DNA of 52,362 bases from a virus, in the IMG/VR virus record IMGVR_UViG_3300017971_000072, positions 1-52,362 of that record. One strand, 5' to 3'. This document shows, piece after piece, positions 45,916-52,362 of this stretch. Positions within the stretch are counted from its first letter, which is position 1, and every line of letters starts with the position of its first letter. The position numbers and the translations under genes were made by a program. The notes under the pieces were generated by a model. The model was not told the DNA's origin. It was given only the letters and a program-made list of their open reading frames with translations, and ran no database searches.

Positions 45916-48227
45916 CCGAGTTCCTTGAGGCAGCACTAAAGTACGCCGAGCTAGGCTGGCGCGTCTTGCCCTGCCGACCGAAACAGAAGATTCCGGCAAC
46001 TCCACACGGCGTCAAAGACGCCACTACCAACCTTGAGCAGATCAAAGCGTGGTGGGCTCAGAATCCGCAGTTCAACGTCGCAATCGCGTGCGGCAAGGAG
46101 AGCGGAGTCTACGTGGTTGATGTGGACGTGACCGAGGCCGGCGATGTCAACGGCTACGATTCACTGGAAGAGTTCGACGAACTCCCGGAAACCGTTCGCC
46201 AGGACACTCCGCGAGGCGGCTTCCACGCCTTCTACCGCACTGACGACCCGCCGAAGAACAAGAACTCCTTCCGGCCAGGGATCGACATTCGAGGCGATGG
46301 CTACTACGTGGTCGCGTGTCCGTCCATCCATCCGAACGGTGGCCGGTACGTCTGGGCGCCGGACCAGGGGCCCGGCCAGATCGAGATCGCCGAGTTCCCC
46401 GACTTCATGCGGCCGGCGGAGAAGGCGCCGTGGGTTGCGCCACCGATCTCCCAGTCGCCTCGCCTCGACCCCACTGGTGTGAGGGACGACGTGAAGATGC
46501 AAATTGCCGAGGCGTACATCCAGCATTGCGAGCCAGCCTTTCAGGGTCAAGGCGGACACGACAAGCTCTTCTGGGCCGCGCAGTGCATGGTCAACGGCAT
46601 TGGGCTCTCGGACAGCCAGGCGTTCGACATCCTTTCCCGGCAATACAACCCATTCTGTACGCCGCCATGGAATCTCCAAGAGAAGAAGGACTACAGAGAT
46701 TTCGTTCGTAAGATCACAGAGGCCCGAAAGCATCCGCCGAGCGACCTGCCGTATCTCTGGATTCTCAATGACCCGGAGTACGCACATCTTCGCGGCGAGG
46801 TCCCGCAGGAAGTCCGCGATGGAGCGGCGGAGATGCTAGCGGCACATCGCGAGAGTCAGCAGCAAATTCTAGCCGGCAGGAGTGTATTTCCCGCTCGTTT
46901 GGTCACGCCCCTAGAAGATATCAACCAAAACGACCTAATGCGCCCCCCCGGTCTGGTCGGCGAAATATGCGATTGGATCAACTCCACGGCCCTATGCAGA
47001 CAGCCATTTCTTACCCTTGGCTGCGCACTCGCGTTCTGTGGTTCGCTCTTTGGGCGAAAGGTCACAGAAAAGACTGGCGCGAGGACCAATCTCTACTGTA
47101 TGGGTGTTGGTGATTCATCCTCCGGTAAGAACTGGCCGCCTGGGCAAATCCGGAAGCTTTGCCTACAAGCGGGCGCCCTGGACTTGTTGGGCGGCGAGAC
47201 GGTGGCCTCGGACGCTGGTATCGAAGAACGAATACATCGATTCCCCGCGACGCTCTTTCTTTGGGACGAGATCGGCTTCCTACTTCGTAGCCTAAAAGCC
47301 AACAGAGACACGCACAAAACAGGTGTCGTACCGCTTTTGATGCGCCTGTACTCATCTTCTGGTTCGACGTTCACAGGTCGCGAGTACGCCGACGCCGAGA
47401 AGCAGCGCCGCATCATCCAGCCCTGCTGTTGCATCTACGGCAGCTCTACTCCAGACAGGTTCCTTGAGGGCATCTCTGAGAGCGAGTTGTCTGATGGCTG
47501 GCTATCGCGGTGCCTGGTATTCCGCGTCGAGGATAATCAGCCGCCGAAATCCAGAGACAGGTGCAACGATCCGCCGCCCAAAGAGGTTTGTGAGCTGGTC
47601 TCCAAATGGTTCAGGCGACGAATCAAGCCGAAGAACGAAGACCTAGACTCCTATGCGGTCGTCCATGGCGGAGCGAACTCAGCCACGCTTCAGCCGCCGA
47701 CGCAGCTATTCGTGCCCTCGACAGACGAGGCAGAGCGGCTGCTCATCAGCCTAGACAATACAGCCAGGGAAATTGGCGCCAAAGACAAGCGGTCGAAATA
47801 CCTCTGGCTCAAGGCAGAGGAAAACGCCCGTAAGGTCGCGCTGATTATCGCTGCCGGCCTCAATTACGAGCACCCTGAGATCACCTGGCAAGTCGCAGAG
47901 TACGCCTGTAATCTGATCTCACTTCTCATTTGGCAATTCATGCATACAATCGCCCCAGAGATGGTTGTATGCAGCGTCGATGCTGAAAAGCGTAAGATTG
48001 CCAGAATCGTCGAAGAACACGGCATTAACGGATGCAGGCAACGTGAAATCACAAGGCGAACACAACATCTGAATCAAAAGGCGCGAAATGGATACATAGC
48101 CGACATGCTCGACGCTGACATTCTCGTATCGGAGCCTGGTCCAAAACGAAAGCACGGCAGGCCACCAACGATCTATTGGACGGCCGGCAATTATGTGGCG
48201 TACTTAGAAGGCCAGAAGAATGGGTGA
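45912..48227 (+). CDS. Primase-polymerase fused to DUF3987 ATPase
   Basis: 771 residues. Residues 1-170 are the bifunctional primase/polymerase (AEP) domain: KYAELGWRVLPCRPKQKIPA, VYVVDVDV (metal-binding acids) and HAFYRTDD, IDIRGDGYYVVACPSIH. Residues about 180-300 are helical (PriCT-like region). Residues about 340-700 match DUF3987: MGVGDSSSGKN is a Walker A in which the usual Ser/Thr after GK is Asn; FLWDEIGFLL is Walker B. The C-terminal ~70 residues look like a winged helix. It likely primes and unwinds phage DNA, replacing separate primase and helicase genes. Confidence 0.85.
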   Translation: MTEFLEAALKYAELGWRVLPCRPKQKIPATPHGVKDATTNLEQIKAWWAQNPQFNVAIACGKESGVYVVDVDVTEAGDVNGYDSLEEFDELPETVRQDTPRGGFHAFYRTDDPPKNKNSFRPGIDIRGDGYYVVACPSIHPNGGRYVWAPDQGPGQIEIAEFPDFMRPAEKAPWVAPPISQSPRLDPTGVRDDVKMQIAEAYIQHCEPAFQGQGGHDKLFWAAQCMVNGIGLSDSQAFDILSRQYNPFCTPPWNLQEKKDYRDFVRKITEARKHPPSDLPYLWILNDPEYAHLRGEVPQEVRDGAAEMLAAHRESQQQILAGRSVFPARLVTPLEDINQNDLMRPPGLVGEICDWINSTALCRQPFLTLGCALAFCGSLFGRKVTEKTGARTNLYCMGVGDSSSGKNWPPGQIRKLCLQAGALDLLGGETVASDAGIEERIHRFPATLFLWDEIGFLLRSLKANRDTHKTGVVPLLMRLYSSSGSTFTGREYADAEKQRRIIQPCCCIYGSSTPDRFLEGISESELSDGWLSRCLVFRVEDNQPPKSRDRCNDPPPKEVCELVSKWFRRRIKPKNEDLDSYAVVHGGANSATLQPPTQLFVPSTDEAERLLISLDNTAREIGAKDKRSKYLWLKAEENARKVALIIAAGLNYEHPEITWQVAEYACNLISLLIWQFMHTIAPEMVVCSVDAEKRKIARIVEEHGINGCRQREITRRTQHLNQKARNGYIADMLDADILVSEPGPKRKHGRPPTIYWTAGNYVAYLEGQKNG

Positions 48228-48597
48228 GTCGATCGTGGTCGTGTTGCCGCTGCCGCCGAGAGTCCTATCGCCAAATTGCGCCGTAGCCACGCCAGGCGGG
48301 CGATTTAAGAAGGCAGCGGCAGCCAAACGGTATCGCCGGCTAGCACGCGAGGCCACTGAGGCAGAGCGGCTCACACCATGGATAAAGGCATCTGTGACCC
48401 CCAGGTTCTTTTTCCCGACCAAGCGCCGCCGCGACGAGGACAACGCTATCGCCTCCCTGAAGGCTGCCTACGACGGGATAGTGGATGCCGGCCTGTTACC
48501 AGACGACGATCATACGCACATGCAGCGCGAGCGGCCGGAATTCGGGATCGATTGCGACCACCCGAGAGTTGAGTTATGGATCGGTAGGATACAGTAA
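48220..48597 (+). CDS. rusA: RusA-family Holliday junction resolvase
   Basis: 125 residues. VTPRFFFPTKRRRDEDNAIA then SLKAAYDGIVDAGLLPDDDH is the RusA core with its clustered aspartates. The N-terminal LPLPPRVLSPNCA fits the family. RusA cuts four-way junctions, here resolving branches before packaging. Overlaps the primase end by 8 bases. Confidence 0.9.
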   Translation: MGESIVVVLPLPPRVLSPNCAVATPGGRFKKAAAAKRYRRLAREATEAERLTPWIKASVTPRFFFPTKRRRDEDNAIASLKAAYDGIVDAGLLPDDDHTHMQRERPEFGIDCDHPRVELWIGRIQ

Positions 48598-48896
48598 TGC
48601 TGCCACTCTGGAAAGAAGTGGGGATTCGCAAGGCGCTAAAGGAAGGGAATACCTTCGAGAATATTGCAAGGGAGTTCCATGTTAGCGTTGGGGTAGTCCA
48701 CAAAATCAGCAGACTCCCGGCGATACGAAAACGCAGTAAGCCCGCGATACCCTACAAACTACGAGTGAAGCGCCGGTGCCCAGAATGCGGAGGACTTGTC
48801 TACTACTGGCCGTGTGTGTTATGCCGGCCATGGGCTTACTACTACGATGACGCATCTATTGAGGAGGAGTTCAATGTCGAGAAAAAAGCAGCCTGA
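48597..48896 (+). CDS. HTH plus zinc-ribbon small protein
   Basis: 99 residues. RKALKEGNTFENIAREFHVS then VGVVHKISRLPAIRKR is a helix-turn-helix of the resolvase/transposase type. CPECGGLVYYWPCVLC is a four-cysteine ribbon. ATG shares a base with the RusA stop. Probably a DNA-binding regulator of the early operon. Confidence 0.65.
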   Translation: MLPLWKEVGIRKALKEGNTFENIAREFHVSVGVVHKISRLPAIRKRSKPAIPYKLRVKRRCPECGGLVYYWPCVLCRPWAYYYDDASIEEEFNVEKKAA

Positions 48897-49749
48897 AAAA
48901 CTCACGAACCTGATTGTCGTGTCCGATCTGCACTGCGGATGCAGGCTCGGCCTATGTCCGCCGACCGTCATACTCGACGATGGAGCGATCTACAATCATA
49001 CGCCAGTTCAGGCCGATGTCTGGAAGCGCTGGCAGGAATTCTGGAACGACTGGGTGCCGCGGGTGACACGCGGCGAGCCGTTCGCTGTCGTTCTGAATGG
49101 CGACGCCATCGATGGGCGGCACCACCGGGCCGTCACTCATGTCTCACAGAACCTAGCCGACCAGGCGCGAATTGCAAGGCAAGTCCTGAAGCCTGTCGTA
49201 AAGGCATGCGAGGGGCGATATTACCATATCCGCGGCACAGAGGCGCATGTCGGGCCGTCTGGCGAGAACGAGGAACAGCTCGCGGAGAGCCTCGGAGCGA
49301 TCCCCGACGCCGATGGCAGGTTCGCCAGGTGGGAGCTATGGATCGAGATCGGCGTCGGCTTGGTGCATCTGACGCATCATATCGGTACTGCCGGGAGCCT
49401 CGCGTACGAAACCACGGCCGTCCACAAGGAGCTGGAGCAGGCGTTCGTTGAAGCAGCACGCTGGGGCGACAGGCACCCCGACGTGATTGTGCGTAGCCAC
49501 CGCCACCGAAACGTGGAAACGCGAATCCAGTCGGCTCACGGCTTCGCTACGGCCTGTACCACGGCCGGCTGGCAAGCCAAGACACCATTTGTCTTCAGGA
49601 TCGTCGGTGGCCGACAAACGCTGCCGCAAATCGGCGGTACGCTTGTTCGCTCTGGAGACGAGGACGTTTACACGCGCCACTGCCTCTGGACTTTGAATCG
49701 CGATCCGGTTGAGGTGCCTACCGTTGCGCCAGTGAGGAAAGCAGCATGA
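48874..49749 (+). CDS. Metallophosphoesterase
   Basis: 291 residues from ATG 48874, after GAGGAGGAG. LIVVSDLHCGC (Asp18, His20), AVVLNGDAIDG, the RGTEAHVG segment (replacing the usual GNHE), LTHH and VRSHRHR supply the two-metal site of calcineurin-like phosphoesterases. The Asn of GNHE is changed to Thr (GTEAH), which is common in phage members. Substrate unknown; possible DNA 3'-end or nucleotide phosphatase/phosphodiesterase in repair. Confidence 0.85.
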   Translation: MSRKKQPEKLTNLIVVSDLHCGCRLGLCPPTVILDDGAIYNHTPVQADVWKRWQEFWNDWVPRVTRGEPFAVVLNGDAIDGRHHRAVTHVSQNLADQARIARQVLKPVVKACEGRYYHIRGTEAHVGPSGENEEQLAESLGAIPDADGRFARWELWIEIGVGLVHLTHHIGTAGSLAYETTAVHKELEQAFVEAARWGDRHPDVIVRSHRHRNVETRIQSAHGFATACTTAGWQAKTPFVFRIVGGRQTLPQIGGTLVRSGDEDVYTRHCLWTLNRDPVEVPTVAPVRKAA

Positions 49750-50051
49750 AAGACGGTGGAAAACTAGATACGACAGTTGAGCAATGGAGGGCAGCGCTTG
49801 AGGAAGCAGCCGGAACACCTGTCGTTCATAACCAGAACTACTTACTAGCGTGGATACGGATGAAGAAGGGAGGGAGAGTAACCATTCGCGAACTACAGAG
49901 AGGACTGCAAGCCTTTAAGGGCCCAGAAAAGGCAGAAAAAGCGCTCAGATCGCTAGCTAGGGCCGGAATTCTCACTGTCACAAACGCAAAGAGACCTAAT
50001 GGCGGCGTATCATTCCAGTATTTCACGCTCACCCAGAAGCCAGCACTATGA
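49746..50051 (+). CDS. Small winged-helix-like protein
   Basis: 101 residues in ATGA overlaps. NQNYLLAWIRMKKGGRVTIR, then ELQRGLQAFKGPEKAEKALR and SLARAGILTVTN resemble the C-terminal replication winged helix seen in DUF3987-type primases. It may be a detached accessory of the primase or a regulator. Function inferred from fold only. Confidence 0.6.
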   Translation: MKDGGKLDTTVEQWRAALEEAAGTPVVHNQNYLLAWIRMKKGGRVTIRELQRGLQAFKGPEKAEKALRSLARAGILTVTNAKRPNGGVSFQYFTLTQKPAL

Positions 50052-50503
50052 CCATGCGAACTTTCTCTAGCGGGGCAACCCGCGACAACAGCGACGACAA
50101 GCTCGATTACGAAGGTTTCATTTGTCCCATCGCACTAGAAACGTACGCTGAGTACCTGCATAAACACCGCATCCAATCAGACGGCAAGAAGCGAGACAGC
50201 GATAGCTGGCAAAAGGGAATACCGATTAAGGAGTGCGTGAAGTCGCTACTCCGGCATACCGTTGACCTCTGGAAGATTAACCGAGGCCATATCGCTTTCG
50301 ATCGCAAGGACGGCCATGAAATCAACATGAGTGAGGCAGCATGCGCGATAGTCTTCAATGCCTTCGCTATCCTGCATGAGCTAGCGGCCCTGCCGTGTAC
50401 TATCCCTCCGGCTCCATGCCAATACGGCGACGAGATGGCAGACCAAGGCTCACACGATACGAGCTGCCACTGCTGTATCCGCGAAGACAAAAGGGCCGCC
50501 TAG
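50048..50503 (+). CDS. dATP/dGTP diphosphohydrolase-like protein (DUF5664 type)
   Basis: 151 residues. RTFSSGATRDNSDDKLDYEG, then WQKGIPIKECVKSLLRHTVD, NMSEAACAIVFNAFAILHEL is the characteristic pattern of this phage family, annotated as dATP/dGTP diphosphohydrolase N-terminal domain. The C-terminal ~30 residues (CHCCIRED) are extra. It would reduce selected dNTPs. I do not see PurZ, so a 2-aminoadenine genome is not supported. Confidence 0.7.
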   Translation: MTMRTFSSGATRDNSDDKLDYEGFICPIALETYAEYLHKHRIQSDGKKRDSDSWQKGIPIKECVKSLLRHTVDLWKINRGHIAFDRKDGHEINMSEAACAIVFNAFAILHELAALPCTIPPAPCQYGDEMADQGSHDTSCHCCIREDKRAA

Positions 50504-50513
50504 GAGACACATT

Positions 50514-51158
50514 ATGATCAAACGCATTTTCATCGACCTAGATGACGTACTCAACCAGTTCTCGATGCACGCGCTCCAGATGCTTGGCTGCCCAGTTACG
50601 CCTGGCGCCCTCAGTAAGTACGACCCGAAATGGGGCTTCGACCTCACGCAGGCAGCGAACGCGCTGCACGAAGAGCTATACTTCGATACCGAGAGGCTAT
50701 GGAGTGAACTCAATGGACCAGACGTTTGGGCCCAGGCGCCGAAATCAAAGGAGTTCTGGCCGCTACTCAACTTCTGCGAAGCAATGGTCGGCAGAAAAAA
50801 CATCTGTATACTGACTAGCTCTGTCAGCGACCCTGAGTGTCTATCGGGTAAGGCGGAATGGATTCAGAGGCATTGCCCGAGATGGTTACACAGGCAATTC
50901 CTTGTCGGCCCGCAAAAGCACCTGCTAGCTAGGGTAGGCCGAATACTGATCGACGACAGCGACGAGAATGTGGAGATGTTCCGTAAGCATGGAGGCGAGG
51001 CTGTACTGTTCCCGAGGCCATGGAACACACTGCACGCCAAATACAAGGAACCGCTGGTGCATGTATTCATGGAAACAGTAGTTTGCTTGGAGCGAATGCG
51101 TACACCAAGAATCAACGAGCCTTTCGGCTTTGACTATTGGCTGAAGGACGCCGCATGA
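50514..51158 (+). CDS. HAD-family 5'(3')-deoxyribonucleotidase-like protein
   Basis: 214 residues. IFIDLDDVLNQF (Asp8, Asp10) is HAD motif I, CILTSSVSDP motif II, KAEWIQRH with LVGPQKHLLA supplies the lysine, and RILIDDSDENVEMF motif IV. All catalytic residues are present. The family removes phosphate from dNMPs. GGAGAC precedes the ATG. It acts with the neighbouring pyrophosphohydrolases on the nucleotide pool. Confidence 0.8.
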   Translation: MIKRIFIDLDDVLNQFSMHALQMLGCPVTPGALSKYDPKWGFDLTQAANALHEELYFDTERLWSELNGPDVWAQAPKSKEFWPLLNFCEAMVGRKNICILTSSVSDPECLSGKAEWIQRHCPRWLHRQFLVGPQKHLLARVGRILIDDSDENVEMFRKHGGEAVLFPRPWNTLHAKYKEPLVHVFMETVVCLERMRTPRINEPFGFDYWLKDAA

Positions 51159-51724
51159 CCAGCGCTTTCGCTTGGATTGGCCAGCTCGCCGAATGGATCG
51201 GCCAATGGATTCCGCAGGTCAAGCACCTTGAGTGTACCGAGATCGGCGTCACTGTGACACGCGGCACTCGGGTCAAGGTGCTTCGGCCTGGGCTCCGGCT
51301 GATCTGGCCGTTCTGGACCAACTACTACGCCCGGCCGGCGAACATTCAGACCATCAGTCTACCAACGAAATCGCTGACGACTTCAGACGGCAAGACAGTC
51401 GTTGCCGGCGTGATGGTCCGATACGAGTTCGATCGCTCGCCAGTAGCCGTCCACAAGGCCCTTATTGACACAGATAGCGTCGAAGATTCGCTCGGCGACG
51501 AGGTAATGGGCGTGCTCTGCGCATTCGTGACCGGCAAAACGTTCGCGGAGCTACAAGAAGACCGCACGGCGATTAACCGCTCGCTGACTGGCCGGCTCGA
51601 TACCCAGCTCTCGCGATACGGAGTCAACGTCCTGCGAGCGCAGCTCACCGACTTTTCGAGCTGCATTACCCTGAATCACACTGGCTCCAGCCTGAGGGCT
51701 GAGGCGATAGAGGAGGAAGAATGA
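51155..51724 (+). CDS. SPFH/Band 7 (stomatin-like) domain protein
   Basis: 189 residues, ATGA overlap with the gene before. TEIGVTVTRGTRVKVLRPGL, RLIWPFWTNYYARPANIQTI, VVAGVMVRYEFDRSPVAV, and LTGRLDTQLSRYGVNVLRA follow an SPFH domain from start to end. The N-terminal IGQLAEWIGQWIPQ could be an amphipathic membrane hook; there is no true transmembrane helix. SPFH proteins form membrane rings and microdomains. In phages they are uncommon, and the role here is unknown; superinfection exclusion or organising replication at the membrane are options. Confidence 0.75.
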   Translation: MTSAFAWIGQLAEWIGQWIPQVKHLECTEIGVTVTRGTRVKVLRPGLRLIWPFWTNYYARPANIQTISLPTKSLTTSDGKTVVAGVMVRYEFDRSPVAVHKALIDTDSVEDSLGDEVMGVLCAFVTGKTFAELQEDRTAINRSLTGRLDTQLSRYGVNVLRAQLTDFSSCITLNHTGSSLRAEAIEEEE

Positions 51725-52362
51725 AACATCGCCTGATTCACGGCGACTGCCAAGACGTGATTGAATCACTCCCGCTGGCTACTTGCTTGTTCGCTGACCC
51801 GCCAGACAATATCGGCCTCAGATACACCGGCTACACAGACAACAGGTCAGAGGACGACTACCTTGGCTGGCTCGGGATCTGCATCGCGGCCTTCGCCCGG
51901 AAGGCAGATATAACGTGGGTGAGCTACAACGCGAAGTGGTTTGCTCGCGTCGGCTCAATCGTCAGCTCACTGCTCCGGACATTTAAGTGGTTACGGGCAC
52001 GCCAGTGCATCCAGACCTTCACGTTCGGCCAGCACCGCCAGACCGATCTCGGAAATAACTACCGGCCCTTACTTCGCCTGTGGCGTGAGGATGCTGTCTT
52101 CTATCCTGACCAGATCCGCGTACCTTCCTGGAGACAGCTCAATGGAGACAAGAGAGCCGACCCGAGAGGGCGAGTACCTGGGGATGTGTTCGACTTTCCT
52201 CGGGTCACTGGTAACTCTCGCCAAAAAAGACCCTGGTGCCCTACTCAGTTGCATGAAGAGCTTGTGGAGAGATGTATCAAACTCAGCACGCAAGAAGGCG
52301 GAACAGTGCTTGACCCCTTCGCAGGAACAGGCACTACACTCCGCGTTTGCCGGAGAATCAAC
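51721..52362 (+). CDS. DNA methyltransferase, N-terminal part (ends at 234 on the circle)
   Basis: Residues 1-214 of 250. Starts in an ATGA overlap. CLFADPPDNIGLRY (motif IV, DPPD at residues 26-29) comes first and VLDPFAGTGTT (motif I, about 197-206) later, so it is a beta-class amino-methyltransferase. The fourth residue of DPPY/F is Asp, an unusual variant: the aromatic ring that normally stacks on the flipped base is missing. WVSYNAKWFARVG and LGNNYRPLLRL lie in the target-recognition part. Likely modifies phage DNA against restriction, with specificity unknown. Whether it is fully active is uncertain. Confidence 0.85.
   Translation, partial: MKHRLIHGDCQDVIESLPLATCLFADPPDNIGLRYTGYTDNRSEDDYLGWLGICIAAFARKADITWVSYNAKWFARVGSIVSSLLRTFKWLRARQCIQTFTFGQHRQTDLGNNYRPLLRLWREDAVFYPDQIRVPSWRQLNGDKRADPRGRVPGDVFDFPRVTGNSRQKRPWCPTQLHEELVERCIKLSTQEGGTVLDPFAGTGTTLRVCRRIN
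52240..52362. repeat. Right copy of the 123-bp exact direct terminal repeat
   Basis: Identical to bases 1-123; see that entry. Cutting one copy restores a single methyltransferase frame across the join. Confidence 0.95.

Noticed and set aside
50048-50503. Z-genome (2-aminoadenine) hypothesis from the dATP/dGTP diphosphohydrolase-like gene
   Set aside because: No PurZ (adenylosuccinate synthetase-like) gene and no DatZ/HD-domain dATPase is visible, so the key enzyme is missing.

Overview
The window is almost certainly one complete circular (or circularly permuted) phage genome of about 52.24 kb. The first 123 bases recur exactly as the last 123 (52240-52362), and one DNA methyltransferase gene reads without interruption from the right end into the left end. 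The gene set is that of a temperate, tailed double-stranded DNA phage. The head module has small and large terminase, portal, scaffold and major capsid genes. I see no tail tube, sheath or tape-measure gene, and there is a 1,582-residue ejection-type protein of the LPD38 kind, so a short-tailed (podovirus-like) virion is my inference. The integrase shares the N-terminal 'THYFGK' block and an altered box I with integrases I know from Planctomycetota, so a planctomycete host is my best guess. It is not proven. One clear promoter of TTGACA-17-TATGCT type and many GGAG/AGGAG ribosome sites point to an ordinary bacterial host.

Layout. (1) 5760 down to 296, minus strand: about 16 small genes, tightly packed and often joined by 4-base ATGA or GTGA overlaps. 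They include a SprT-like zinc protease, a sigma-region-4-like protein, ArdA antirestriction protein and several conserved phage proteins of unknown role. Two copies of a structured 45-base hairpin element sit in intergenic gaps. (2) 5761-7167: a 1.4-kb gene-free region with AT-rich, C-rich, palindromic and iteron-like stretches, a candidate origin and divergent control region. (3) 7168-35841, plus strand: the late operon. It holds a membrane coiled-coil protein, small membrane and zinc-ribbon proteins, packaging and head genes, an unusual tRNA-like element, connector and tail genes, a large tail fibre with an Asp-box propeller and a beta-helix, virion and ejection proteins, then a candidate lysis or envelope cassette. 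That cassette contains a lipoprotein fusing a trypsin-like protease to a thioredoxin-like domain. (4) 35949-39032: a secreted protein, a repeat-rich attP-like region, integrase, Xre-type repressor with a clear promoter and terminator, a winged-helix regulator, and an excisionase-like gene behind a large nested palindrome. (5) 39169-52362 and on to 234: the early operon for replication and recombination. It encodes Sak4-like ATPase, DUF669 protein, a Cas4/RecB-like nuclease, SF2 helicase, primase-polymerase fused to a DUF3987 ATPase, RusA resolvase, metallophosphoesterase, nucleotide-pool enzymes, an SPFH protein and the methyltransferase.

How it fits together. Early genes would copy DNA with a prim-pol/helicase and single-strand annealing machinery rather than a phage family A or B polymerase, which I do not find. 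ArdA and the methyltransferase would counter restriction. MazG-like, dATP/dGTP-hydrolase-like and HAD nucleotidase genes would reshape the dNTP pool. The integrase-regulator block would govern lysogeny. The most novel-looking parts are the protease-thioredoxin lipoprotein with its neighbours, the tRNA-like structure overlapping a ribosome site, the paired leader hairpins, and a beta-domain shared between two tail/connector proteins. No endolysin of a known family is visible.
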